64,000 bases of DNA from Cheiracanthium punctorium (lineage: Eukaryota > Arthropoda > Arachnida > Araneae > Cheiracanthiidae), in the NCBI GenBank assembly GCA_038373885.1, contig JAWZYV010012280.1, positions 124,001 to 188,000 of the forward strand, read 5' to 3'. Each line of letters begins with the position of its first letter. Position 1 is the stretch's first letter. Position numbers and translations under genes: made by a program. The notes below the pieces were generated by a model. It did no database searches and was not told where the DNA came from. It saw nothing but the letters and a program-made list of their open reading frames with translations. Of the stretch, positions 1-11,959 are shown piece by piece.

Positions 1-671
1 GTATAATGAATTTTTTAAGTTAGTTACATTTTTGTATACAACACGGCTTGCTAGAGGGGGGGGGAGGTAGTGCCACATAACATAAATTTTTTATAGTATT
101 ATTTTGTAACTATGCGAAATACACATGGTTATAGAGTTTCGTAAAAAAGATTTTTTTTTTTTCGTGCTAGCATTGTAAAAATAATATCCTGAAATGTGTA
201 ACTCTATTACATACTTCAGTTTTTATCAAGTAAACAAAAAATATTTCGTTTGATTTAATTAATGTTGCAATGAAATAAACAGAAGAATTCTCCATAGATC
301 ATCCAATAAACTCTTAATTCTCCTCTTTTCCAATCTAATAACAGTCCTCTCTAAGAAAGAATGCTTCCCGAAAATAACAAGAAGGTTTTGGACTTCAAAA
401 GCTTTACGGAATATGAACATCTTTTATTTAGTCCTTAACGTATCTTAAGTAGTATCATGTTTACTCTGTTTTCATTGATTAGGTTTTTTTATGATCATTC
501 ATTCTTTTTTTTTTTTCTTCCTGTGCTTTGTTCCAAGAAAAGTCTAACTGATTAAATGTGGGCTTTTTTTGTTATTTTGCCAGTACAGTTAAAAAAATGA
601 CTGGATATACGTGGGCTTTTTGAAAATATTTTCCTTTTTCCATACACACTTACAATAGCTGTGACTTTTAT
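1..671. other. AT-rich DNA, nothing recognised
   Basis: The stretch has poly-T runs (about 150-161 and 505-517), a poly-G run near 54-64 and no frame with coding character. It ends at the mariner-like terminus at 672. Confidence 0.6.
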
Positions 672-1260
672 ACGAGGGCTAATCAATAAGTAAAACTTAA
701 TACACTTGAGTAAAAATTTCACAAAATTAAGGCAAACGGAAACAGTTTTTTTTTTACTGAACAGCGGAAGTGCTTGAGTCATTTTTTGGAAATATTCTCA
801 AAACGAACTGGAACTCTTATCACATGGTATATAATACGGTTTTTCTCAATACAGTTAGTTTAATTTCTTTATTCCTACGAAAGTTCTGAAAGGTAGATTA
901 TTCTTCAATTCTCCAAACAAATGGAGATCGCTTGATGCCAAGACAAGAGTGTATGGTGGGGTTTCTATATTCGTCATTTCAATTTCTGGAGCATAGTTTG
1001 TGTATTGCGAGCTGTATGCGGAGTCTGGTGTTGTGAGCTGCCTTAATATACAAATTGGCATCCCAAACAATTTGCATATAAAATCTTTGCATTTTGGGAA
1101 GCTGGAAGAGGCACACAATCATCAGCTGTTTCTGGGAGCCGAAATCCTTATCTACGCTTCTTCGTATAATTCCAGGGATTAATTTTCTACGTTCGTGTAC
1201 TTTGCTTTTTCTCAAATTCGATAATGCTTCACAGTATGAAAACAGTTTGAAAGCCATAGG
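672..1260 (-). pseudogene. Decayed mariner-type transposase with one terminal repeat
   Basis: At 672 there is TACGAGGGCTAATCAATAAG, which matches the TACGAGGG(T/C)..TCAATAAGT pattern of mariner terminal repeats. Reading the minus strand inward, the frame at 855-1118 contains ETPPYTLVLASSDLHLFGEL. This corresponds to the mariner block PPYSPDLAPSD-HLF that ends with the last catalytic Asp (here SSD). The preceding part is split over two frames, and the N-terminal half and second terminal repeat were not found. It is a truncated, frameshifted fossil; sense runs right to left. Confidence 0.6.
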
Positions 1261-2497
1261 TCTGCCGGCTAAGTGAAGGAAGCCGACCTTGAAGCCTTTA
1301 GTGTTAGCTGCAGAATTGTATTTTTTTTAGCAAGTTGTGCTCCCATTACAACACCTTAACAATCCAAAAATGCTGTTACAGTCTGCGATATTACATACGT
1401 GTCATGCACAGCAACCATTTCAGTCTGAATTTCTGCAAAATTTTGTTCAGACCATTAGGAACGTACATTTAGTTTCTCTCTCTAGTCTTCAAATATGGGG
1501 AGCAGTTATAGCATTACCAACAGTTTGCTAAATAAGCTCTCTGAAAAAGCACTTCCAATAACTTTTTCTTACGAAGATCTTGTATCTATTCTTTTTATAA
1601 GAAGACTTGTGTTTCAAACGATAAATGGGGGCGTGAATTTAAAATATCAAACTCCTTCATTTATTTTAATTAATAAGATCTTGGCTTCTTACTGAATCCT
1701 CAAAAGCGGGGAATAACACAAAGAAAATGTTTAATTTTAATTCTTGAATCTATGCGGGTTACTTAATTTAGCTTCAGGAACTTCCTTATTTTAAATAATT
1801 TTAAAAAGAAAAATATAGTTTCAGAGTTTATTGAGTGCTACTTGTACTGAAACAGATCTCAAGTATCATTTCGTATTTACCGGCGCGTGAAAGGCTTGAA
1901 GTTCTTTATTCAGGTTGAGCGATTCAGTCTTGAGAAACTTACAATAAAGCCTTTTCTCGTGTTGGATAAATGAACATTAAGCCATCTTAATTTTTTAAAA
2001 ATTTCCCTGCAGGCTTGTGTTTGAGTTAATATATAACGCAGCCTCATCTCGAATTATTAACACCTTCCAAAATTTTGCAAAGTTGGAAATGCCTTTAGCT
2101 GTCTTGAGCTGTCCATCTTGTACAAAGCTGGAAATGTCTTTTGAATATATTTTTTTGTCCGTCTGCATGCATTCAAAAGATGGTGTGTTTTAGTTAAATA
2201 ATATTGACATAGTATAAAATTCTAAGTACGTTTTGTAAAATACAGTTGTAATTTCTTAGTTTTCCTCTATACAGTCAGATCCTACTATTATAATTCAGAA
2301 TTAAATTGTCTGTACTGGAAAACATTGACACAGACTTACATGCAACAAAATGAAAACTTGGCTATTCCTCACACCAATTCTTGAATATTAGAATAAATTA
2401 AAGCTCGTAATACAGACTAACCGATAAAACCGCTACAGAAAATGTATGCTATGATGGCCGTGAATTGTAAATGCCGTGTTAGAAAGGTAGCCGTGAG
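1261..2497. other. Anonymous AT-rich DNA
   Basis: No gene or clear repeat was seen. Part of it could be the decayed 5' half of the mariner relic to the left, but I could not find its second terminal repeat. Short plus-strand frames at 1337-1695 have no recognisable domain. Confidence 0.5.
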
Positions 2498-2697
2498 TTA
2501 ACCCTTTGAGACCTAATTAAAAAAATTCTATTTAAATTAACTAATTTTTTTCAAATATTAGAGATTAAATTAGTAATTAAAGACACTCTGATTATTAAAT
2601 GCTGGAGGAAAATTTCTTTATACAGAAAAAATTAGGACTTCCATCCGTACGATAATAGACAATTTTTATACTCTCAAATGTGAACGCAGGGTCTTAA
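2498..2697. mobile_element. Possible TTAA-flanked MITE (weak)
   Basis: The left side reads TTAACCCTTTGAGACC, closely like the start of the TTAA MITEs at 41.9 and 45.7 kb (TTAACCCTTTGAGGCGC). The right candidate end GCAGGGTCTTAA fits only loosely. It may be an eroded copy or a coincidence. Confidence 0.3.
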
Positions 2698-3912
2698 AAA
2701 GTAAGTGAATGCCTTAGTAAGATCATTTTTGGAATCCCTGTTATGAATTATTCGTGTTCAAAAATAATTATGTGGCCCAATTCAAATGCACCAAAATAAA
2801 GTCTTGAATATCGAAACATGTCCTTTCCATATTGAGAATTTGCTTTTCCGCTAATTCAATTTATTATTGAACAGTTTTCGTTACTGACGATGGTCGAGAA
2901 AGTCTAGTGGGGGAGGGAATCCTTAATCGCGTTTTCTGAGGGTCACCTCCCCCCCCCCCTTCACTCGAAACTCCAAAAGGCCTGATAAAGCTTCATTAGC
3001 ATTTGAATGAACATTGATTTCTAATAAGTTCCTCTAATAACGGAAAACTGGTAATTAAACAGTCACTTGTTGAAGATTTATCTCTTCGGCGGAATTCCGC
3101 TTTGAGATTACACCCCTGGACATTTTGCGAATTCTGTGTTCGCAAAGACATACGGTAGTTCCAAGGAGCGTTATTTATTGTTTATTACAGAAAATGATTT
3201 TCGGTAGTAATAACTTTAGAGGATAAAATATATGTATAGATATTAAATGTATCGGAAAGTAAAGTCCTTCATTTAGTATTAATTCAGACAAATAAGTTTC
3301 TCTCAAGTTTTTAGCTACGAAAATGTTGTGTGTAAACAATGGATCCTATTTGTTGCATTTTAAAGCAAGAATTTCAGAGACTACTGTTTTTTTTTTTTCT
3401 TTCAAAAAAGACATGTACAAAAGGAACAAATTTCAAAATGCTATGGTGTATATTTTTACGTATTTGTGTGTGTGTGTGTGTGTGTCATATTTCAAAACTA
3501 GCATTTTATGGATATGTTACTTTTCATTGAGAGGGATATGTGGAAAGGAAGTTTTGGCCATCCCGCAATAGGTTACGAACTCTCGAATATTCTCTCTTAT
3601 GGGACGCTTATGTCATAAACCTCACATATATGCCAAACTTTGCATTATTAGCTTCAACTGTTTCAACTGGGCAAAATATTAACACATTCAAAAAAAAATA
3701 TTACTTTTCCGAAACCCTTCTAATTTTAAATACTACTTATATGTGGAAGAACATGTGAAAGTCTCGAGATTTTTGAGACGCGACTTTGGTGTTATTAGGG
3801 TAGACCCGAAAAAAAAATCGATTTATTAGGTTTTTGATGTTTTTGAAAAGCATGTGCTAATTTTGAGGGGTTACAACAACGTCTAGGAGTTGCGCATCGT
3901 GTTTGAAATTTA
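2698..3912. other. AT-rich DNA with low-complexity tracts
   Basis: Contains a C-tract (about 2949-2959), a T-run (about 3388-3399) and a short (TG)n microsatellite at about 3466-3485. The small frames at 3323-3758 run through these tracts and look non-coding. Confidence 0.6.
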
Positions 3913-4229
3913 TTAACCCCTTGCACACCAGGCCAATTTATCTATAAAGGGACCGTAATGCCAGATTATTACTTTCTGTTTAATTGAGTGGCTACTAATG
4001 CCATCTAACGAGTGAAAATGGAGGCTAAAAATATCGAGATGTGGAAAAACAAAAACAAAAAAAAACACGGCTTAGAATCCCAGACAATTGTACACTGTGT
4101 TTAAGAATACTAGGTAGAAAAGTCAAGTCTGTGCAATACGTACAGACGTACGCAAGTACTTCCATATGGTATTCATGTGCGACGTTATAAAAACGTACGC
4201 ACGTACGTCCCTGGTACGCAAGTTGTTAA
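3913..4229 (+). mobile_element. TTAA-flanked MITE, family 2, copy 1
   Basis: Bounded by TTAA on both sides (3913-3916 and 4226-4229), with inverted ends TTAACCCCTTGCACACCAGG on the left and, read inward from the right, TTAACAACTTGCGTACCAGG. TTAA target sites with CCC-type termini are typical of piggyBac-derived non-autonomous elements. The right half is rich in ACGTACG-type palindromes. A second copy in the same orientation is at 57803-58111. There is no coding capacity. Confidence 0.7.
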
Positions 4230-5570
4230 TATTAGAAAAATGTCATTGTTTTAAACAAAGGGAGGGCAACCTTTTGCATACCATATGCCAGTTTTTTTCT
4301 TTAGTTGGGTACAGATGCCTTCATACATATTTTACATTCTTAGGTTCACAGTTAAGATTTGGCGAAATGAATACGGGTAGGCTTTACTTTAGAAGAATAA
4401 AAATAATAACTGAACATGTTGGTTCACCGGTTGTTGGTACCGGTGATATTGCTTATTATTTACTTCGGTTATGAAGTATACATATTTTTTAGATGCGGAG
4501 AAGATGCGTTGCCACCGCCGCAAACAATTTTTTTTTTCAAGCAAAAGTAGAAAAAAAAATAAAATCTCAAATTGTAAAGATATTTTCTTTACAATTTGAG
4601 TATCCAATACCTGATGATCAAGATCAAGTATGCAATGGATGATCAAGTATCCAATACCTGATCATCCTAAAATTGATCATTTATTACATATGTCCTTTTT
4701 TGCAAATACTGTCAATCATAGAACAAATAATGGATGTATAAAGCAAAATAAATTAGTAACAGTTCGACATTTATGTAACTTGGACTGCGACTTCAAACTA
4801 TACTGAAAATAATTTTTGAATTCTAAAACGCGGTCTCAAAAGAAAAATCTCTTCAACTCACTTTCAAAAACTATTAACGGAAGAAAAGCCTTCTGTTTTT
4901 CTTGGCAGCACGGAGCCGTCTCAACTCGAGCCAACTTTATCAAATGAATGAATGAATAATGCATTTTAACCAGTCAATTTATTCTTTTATAATGTTATTT
5001 TCTCTCGCAGCGAGCTCCCCCCCCCCACAATCTTGCAAAAGGCTCCCGAAAAATAACTCGTCGTCACATTTTCGTGAAGCTATGTCAGATAAATTCCTTT
5101 TAATAGAATGCAAGTATCGAAAAATTATTTTCATATAACACTCCATCAAAAATCTTGTCCGCGTCTGAAATTCTCGATAATAATACGGGCGTAAAATGCA
5201 GAGTAATTTCATTCGAATATTTTTCTATTGCCGATTTATCATTTTCTCGGGCAGCGGGCTTGGCAGTATCAAAAACACATTTAATAGCTCTAAGTATGGG
5301 TTTGTGGGTGGAAGGGGGGTGGAGGAGAGTAATAGAGGGAGGGAGAGAGATGTGAATAAAATTTTTAAAGACGCGGAAGGCAGTCTTTTATAAATGCTAA
5401 GATGATGAATTAAATCATAAAAGAATGTTGCGAATGTACGACCTACGAGGGGGGCCGTATGGGTGTTTAATTATCAAATTCTATAGATTTATCACATTAC
5501 CGCGCAATCCCTTTCAGATCTATACAGACCAATAACATTACGTGGTACCCAAAGCCAAAAAAGCACACCC
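4230..5570. other. AT-rich DNA with a small perfect hairpin
   Basis: A perfect 15-bp inverted repeat (CTCAAATTGTAAAGA, 4566-4580 and 4586-4600, 5-bp loop) is followed by iterated TATCCAATACCTGATSATC and GATCAAG motifs (about 4600-4675). Further right are a C-run (5018-5026) and a GA-rich stretch (5300-5350). No gene was seen. Confidence 0.6.
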
Positions 5571-5574
5571 GTTT

Positions 5575-6155
5575 CCATCTTTCGAGTTAACTACCAGTAG
5601 TAACATGGCAGTGAACCGAATCGCCTATCGCGCGGTACACAGTTGTACAGTCTTTTTTTGAGAGAGAGCCGGCTGCATCAAAAAAGGACCTTCAGCTCTG
5701 TAACACGTGATGGGCGATTTGATTAATCGCTACGTTTCTGGCAGTTAACTTGAGAGATGGCTACAGAGCGAAAGTCTAAAGACCTTTATTTTTGACAGCC
5801 GGCTGTGTCAAAAAAGGACTTAGCTCTGTAGCACGCGATAGGCGATTCGATCAATCGCTAAGTTTCTGGTAGTTAACTTCAAAGATGGCTACAGAGGCCT
5901 TTTTCGACAGCCAGCTGTGTCAAAAAAGGACTTTAGCTCTGTAGCGATGCCTGTGATGCACAATTTGATCAATCACTAAGTTTCTGGTAGTTAACTTGAG
6001 ATGGCTACGGAGCTAAAGTCCTTTTTTTTTTTTGACACCCGGCTGTGTCAAAAAAGGACTTTAGCTCTGTAGCACGCGATAAGAGATTCGATCAACCGCC
6101 ATGTTGCTGGTAGTTAATTCTACAGATGGCAACGGGAGTACTTTTATCGGCTTTC
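5575..6155 (+). repeat. Tandem array of a hairpin module (about 4 units of 112-130 bp)
   Basis: Units begin with (A)GCCGGCTGTGTCAAAAAAGG at about 5669, 5799, 5911 and 6039. Each continues through TAGCTCTGTAGCACGCGATA, a GATTCGATCAATCGC-like block and CTGGTAGTTAACTT plus GATGGCTACAG. The left edge (5586-5640) is one half-unit in inverse orientation (ACTACCAGTAGTAACATGGC...CGCGCGGTACAC), so the array starts as a palindrome. The same building blocks (ACTACCAGCAAGATGGCGG, GTACGCGATGAACG, TTTTTTGACG) form the interior of the TTAA MITEs at 41856-42325 and 45721-46237. Confidence 0.75.
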
Positions 6156-8297
6156 GGACCATTTAACCATATCTTTCTGCGTCTAGCAGTTGTAAGCTAT
6201 TTAAAGAAGTTTTTTCACAGCTCGCGGCCATCGCGTATTAAAGTGTTAAACTGTCAACATTGAACAACATTTGCCATCTGAAGTTTATGTTACTTTTTGG
6301 CATTTAAAACTTTAGGATTATTTCGAGTGCTTGTTTATATACATAAAAACCGGTGTCAAAAATAATTATACAAAAACATAAATTTATATAAACACAGAAA
6401 TGAGTAAAATAAACGCTATGTACGTTTTAGGAAAAGCAAAGTTTGATTCTCGTGAGGATTTAACTTTTGCCCTCTAAACATTTATATTTTTTCTCTTCTC
6501 CTACGTGTTTTGCATGTGTAAGAAATTATATTTATTCTGAGAATTCTAGAAATAAGACAGTGGAATTTATAAATCCCATTGAAAATCAATTTTAATTGCA
6601 TCGAGAATAAATACTTTTAACTATAACACATGTGTTTAATGGTAAAATATTTTCATATTTAGTCGATTATCTCTAGAACTGATGGAGAGATTTTAATGAA
6701 ATTTGGTGTGAATTTAGGTTTATATAATGCGAAAAAAAAAGTAATCATCATTCAACTGTTATACACAAGAGTGATCGTGTGTAGAAGAAGGAAGACGTGA
6801 AACTATAATACAATCGAACACGAGAATCTCAATACTCGAAAAAAAAAATAAATTAAATAAATAAATTATAAAAATATTCACAGAAAAATTTCAAAGTTTC
6901 AGAAACACAAATTCTTCACTGAATCACTGTCTTAAAAGGTGGAAAAAAGTAATATAAAATATTAAAATTTTACAGTGTTGACGATACGCTTAAATGGATT
7001 CAAACTCGTTCACCTTTTTATTAATGATACCGAACGAGAATCAAAGGTTACCTTCATAACCTCTGCGAAGTCAATAGAACATTTTAACAAAAGTAAAGAA
7101 TATCTTCAAAGCAGTGGTCCAAGCTAAATAACACTAGATAATCCGTTCGTTTACTTTCGGTAAACCCCCTTTCCCTCTAGAAAACATGTAATAATGTAAA
7201 AACGTTAAGCTTACTACAACATAAGGCATCCAGTTGTAATCTCTGTATCTATAAGATAAATTAATCACAGAAAGCTTTTAAAATAAGCGAAGAATCTTTT
7301 AACAATTTTTTTTTGGCAACAAAATCCTCCTACTTTGTACCTTTTCAGTAAATCAATATTTAGAACGTCATTTCAATTCTTTTACAGAATTCCATGTTAT
7401 TTTTCAGCGTTAATTCTTTTTGTGACATAAATAAAGAATGTTCGTTTTCATATCTGTGTCATAAATCACGGTAGCATTTCACATTTATCAATTTTTGAAA
7501 CCCGGACTGTTTTGGGGAAAAAAAGGTTATTTTGAATAAAAGAATGATAGCAATAAAAGGTGTATCACAACAGCATTTTTTTAATATTCGCCGTATACGG
7601 CTGCAGGATTTAGAATGTCACAAATTAAAAATGAATGTCTGTAAATAGAATAATTAGGTGCCTCGAAATCACATGCAAAGAAGAAACGTCGCATACCCGA
7701 AGAAAATGGCGCAAAAAAAATTAAAACTGCATAGAGACGTCGCAGTAAGTTAAACTGAGTGTAACATCACTGTAAACGTCATAGTCGAAAATTTTTGCTC
7801 TGTGTCATGATGTATGGCATATCATTTAAGCGAAGAAATGAAATAAAATCATAACAGAAAAATAAGTTTTGGTTAAGAAATTAGGCAAATATACTTAGGT
7901 GAATCAATAATCACAATTTTTTAAAGTAAAATTAATAAGAAACAATCGAGCAGTTCAAGAATTTTCTTGTTTAATTTTGCATAATTACATGCAATCATCG
8001 CTGTGAAAAAAATAAATATTGAATATGCTAATTTTATTCTCGTAAATGACAAAAGTTACGATTCCAAAAAATTCCATTAGCTTGAACTTTCGTATCCTGC
8101 GAAATATTGTTTTTTTTTTTTTTTTTTTTAACTTGATGATCTAACAACTTACTCAAAGACTAGCTGAAATTCTGAAATATCCACCACCATAAGGAAGTAT
8201 GGATGCAGGACTTAAGTACTTAGAACTACTTCCTGATACATCCTTGAAATTTTTCCTGGTGACATCATACTCTTTTTTTTTTTCTTTCGTGGATATA
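6156..8297. other. Anonymous AT-rich DNA
   Basis: No open frame of note and no clear repeat. A poly-T run occurs at about 8110-8129. The piece TTTTAATGAAATTTGGTGTG near 6693 resembles a motif common in dispersed repeats, but no element boundary could be set. Confidence 0.6.
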
Positions 8298-8743
8298 CAG
8301 AGTGATACGAAATTAGTTTTACAAACTTATAGGAGAGGTAGGATGCATAAAGACAATTCATAATCGCATAGCAATCGGAAGTCGGAAAGGTCGGCTGCAT
8401 GTAACTGTTAATAATCACTTCAGAAGAAGTATTGAAGTGTGCGTCTCATTTCTTAACTATAAGTTTTATAAACAATGGGCTTTCCTCCGTCAATTTCGTC
8501 AATGTAATGAAAGAAATAATTCGTAAGTAGCAATTTTTATCAAGTGCATTCGTTGAAAGATGGATTAGTTTTTGAAAAACAATAGTCGGAAAGTTAACTA
8601 TTACATGAACACTTCTTGTAAAGTGATTATTAACAGGTACACGAAGCCCTCGTTTCCGAACCCGCATTGCTATGTGATTCTGCACAGTCTTGGTGTATCC
8701 TACCCCTTTTAGAACATTATCAAACTAATTTCGAATCACCCTG
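8298..8743. mobile_element. TA-flanked inverted-repeat MITE (Tc1/mariner-like)
   Basis: Flanked by TA on both sides. The ends are CAGAGTGATACGAAATTAG on the left and CAGGGTGATTCGAAATTAG inverted on the right. The imperfect inverted arms run for more than 100 bp, down to CTGTTAATAATCACTT near 8418 and its inverse near 8635. No transposase motif is recognisable inside, so it is a non-autonomous element. Confidence 0.75.
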
Positions 8744-9000
8744 TACTTTTTTTACATGTTAGTCTTATTGAGATATTTTTTTTCCGTTGAGAACCATTAC
8801 TCTTAAGGCATGCTATAAATTATCAATAACACTTAAGAGTGTGAAGAGAAACCCACACTTTCTCCAATTCAGAGATTGAAATATTCCAGCCGATTCCTCA
8901 ACTGAAACTATCATCGCACATTTAATTTACATTACTTTTCGAGGAGTAAGGGGGCTAGAGAAATAAAATACGGCTGAATCTAATGTTGGAGGAGAAAAAT
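8744..9000. other. AT-rich spacer
   Basis: Nothing recognised between the TA MITE and the next dispersed repeat. Confidence 0.5.
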
Positions 9001-9004
9001 CAAT

Positions 9005-9115
9005 TTCGGTCCCTCAGGAAAGTAGTCCCGATATTCCGCGGCTGACAAAATAGTTTCAGCATCATTTGCATATCTAATGCATCCCAAGCACTAACCCCTC
9101 CACCAGCTCGCCGCT
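9005..9115 (-). repeat. ATGCAAAT-core dispersed repeat, copy a
   Basis: On the minus strand it contains AGATATGCAAATGATG with flanks GGAGGGGTTAGTG upstream and GAAACTATTTTGTCAGCCGC downstream. These parallel GGAGGTGATTTGG and CGAAAGTTTTTTGCCGCCCG around the same core in the copy at 18945-19257. The limits are approximate. Confidence 0.45.
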
Positions 9116-9279
9116 TTCTTTCTTTCCAGGCTCCATGTTTTCCTCCTGGAGGCCAGATTTAATGACTGAAAAGGTGATCGGAATAGATTTTGTTTTTCTG
9201 TTCAATTTACCCAGCAGCTATTTCCAGGACGTGGATTGGGGATTTTTTAAAAATATATTTTAATAGCGTTACGATCTCA

Positions 9280-9605
9280 ATAATTAAAATATCATGGGGT
9301 ATTTTTTTAATTATTTGAGAAAGGCATGCTGTTTACTGATGCAATAATTGTGTGATGTGTGTAATAATTTAATAAGCAAGACCAACAAATCATCTCGGTT
9401 ATCTAACAGAGACATGCCAGAATGTATAGTCCGGAAATATACGGTAGTATTTAATTTGATGTGTTACAAGAAAGTGTTATATGTTTTCATTAACTGAGAT
9501 GATTTGTTGGTCTTGCTAATTAAATTATTACACACAATTATTGCATTAGTAAACAGCATGCCTTTCTCAAATAATTAAAAAAATACCCCATGATATTTTA
9601 ATTAT
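9280..9605. repeat. Near-perfect long inverted repeat (foldback element)
   Basis: Arm 1 (9280-9401) and arm 2 (9491-9605) are reverse complements apart from a handful of substitutions and a 7-8 bp extra GATGTGTG-like segment in arm 1. The loop is 89 bp. Landmarks are ATCATGGGGTATTTTTTTAA, GAAAGGCATGCTGTTTACT and GACCAACAAATCATCTC in each arm. The similarity between arms implies recent origin or gene conversion. No coding capacity; the outer ends lack a clear target duplication. Confidence 0.85.
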
Positions 9606-11770
9606 AGAGTAGCCAAAATTCTAGCCTACCGAGCGGATGTTGACATAAGTATCTGAAGTTTTGGGAAGCTTTCTTTCAAATGTATACGCACTAGAATCCC
9701 TTAAAGTCCTATGCGAGACATTCCTCCTTTCAGCATGTAGTCCCGTGTGCTTTGCCTTAACAAAACAGAAGCGGGAGAATAGCATGTTCCCTACGGACTA
9801 AACGATATTTAACAAGAGTCTCTGTTAGTACGTATATGCATAACTTGCACAGGTTATGTCATTTACACTGAACCAAATGCTTTGCAATTTTTTAGTCTAA
9901 AAAAAAAAATATTTTGCGGAGATTTACACCAGAATGCGGCATTACAGAATTGCTTTAAGTAAACTTTGAGTAGCGGGCAAATAGAATTTGTGCTATGAGG
10001 TATCTCTCTAACTCTCTCTCTCTCTCTCTTTTTTAAAGTAATATACTGCTTTGAGGTTAAAACAATCAAAATAATTCTTAAAATAAATTTTGTTTTAAAT
10101 TTTAGAATTTCACCTGGTTTTAGCATAATTTCTGTATATAATACGACAGTTTTATCATTTAATTGGTTACTTTATACCAACTTTATTGAAATCAGCTGTT
10201 TGAGATGCGAAAACCATCGCTACACGTTCGTTTTTATTTTTGTAGTGTCGTTGATTCCAGGATTCTTCTCTAATTGTAAGGCTATCCTACATTTGAAGAA
10301 TAGTTTAAAACAACGCTAAAGTATATGCTGCTAAATAAATTAAAGATTATTACTCTATTTTATCGGGAAACAATGTTATCTCCATATATTTCTGACCTAG
10401 CTCCTAAGCATGTAACTTTTGCATCCAAAGACCTTTATGCGCTACAATGATTGGTCGATTATGACAGATTATTGGTCGTGTAGCAATAGCAGTGACAAAC
10501 AAAGCGTTTGAATTCCATGAGTGAAGCAACCAGAAGTTAATTAACTATTTAAGTGCCTTGATACACAGTTAAGAAGTATTTTCGAAAATAGACTAAGATC
10601 CAAACAGTTTTTATATTAAACGTCTCTTTGCAGTAACAAAGCAACTTGTACTTCAAAATGCCTCATAAAATTTTAGCATGCCTCATAAAAGCAATATATA
10701 TACTTTTCATAAGTGGAATACTTTAAAAAATATTTTACAGAACAACCTCATAAACTTTTAGTATCGAAATTAGAGGTCAGTTGCTGATATAGTATATGAC
10801 TTAACTAAATGATTAAATGCCTTATTTTACTAATTATTGATTTAACTAAATATTGATAAATGATTTAGCTAAATAGTTTTACTGTGGGCTTAATAACTAT
10901 TTTGAGTTCATTGAAAATAATCGACATGTATAATTCTCCTTGTCCAATTCTTTAAGCTATTTATTTATGCAATCAAAAATTGCTAATCAGTTACAGAAAA
11001 GAGTTCTAAAAAAGCCTATATGAAATTTTCTACCTATTCTACATATTTTTAACTTATTACTTCTGAAGGAGCAAATTTATGTGGTCAATGTAAGCTAGAA
11101 AATTATTAACGTTTAAATGTACTTAATGCACAATATGAATAACTTCATTTTAATTTCACTATTTAGACCTTGTTGCTCATATGTTTCCTTTTAAGATATC
11201 CAAAAGCATTCTTTTAACTGATATCATTAACACTTTGAAGAATGATGAGTTATGAAATGTTAATGAAAGTTAATGTTAATGAATTTAATGAAAGTTTTGT
11301 ACAAAGTTAAATATATATATTCTTGTTTATGTATATAAAGTGAGATTCCTAACTGTATTGATCAGAATATTTTTCAGCTAGTCTTATTTCATTTGAGACT
11401 TATGATACGAAATATATATATTACCAAACTGAGAAATAAATCCGCTCCTAGCACCTAACTTATTGCAGTGGGAGACAATATACAGAGATAATGCAGAAAG
11501 GAGAAAATTTCTTCAAGTCAGCGCAAGATATGCAAATGACGCTAAAACTACTTTGTCTGTCGGGATATCGTGTTCATTCTTTCGAAAGCAAAACAGATTT
11601 ATTTTCCTTTCTGCAGTGAGATTTGTTTTATTTGGTTTTTCTTGGTGGGTGAAATCAAATCAAATGAGTGATCGTAGTTTTTATTGCGAATTGAAGTAGT
11701 AAACTTGAAACTATTTTCCTATTTTTTTCTAAAATTATTAGAAATTCTTGCTTATTTTTCTCATGTAACA
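9606..11770. other. Anonymous AT-rich DNA with a CT tract
   Basis: A (TC)n tract lies at about 10007-10031. Otherwise no gene and no repeat boundary was found; the 78-residue frame at 11463-11699 matches nothing I know. Confidence 0.6.
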
Positions 11771-11777
11771 ATATATA

Positions 11778-11918
11778 GGGTGCGTCTCATAATTGAGGAG
11801 TGTAACTGTAAAATCGGCTCAATCCGTGAATAAAGAAACTTTCAGGCAACAAAAAACCTTTTCGTATAAAGCCAGTTTTGACTTGGTACCTCCACTTTGG
11901 AAGCGTTTCTTTTTCTTT

Positions 11919-11959
<41 letters not shown>

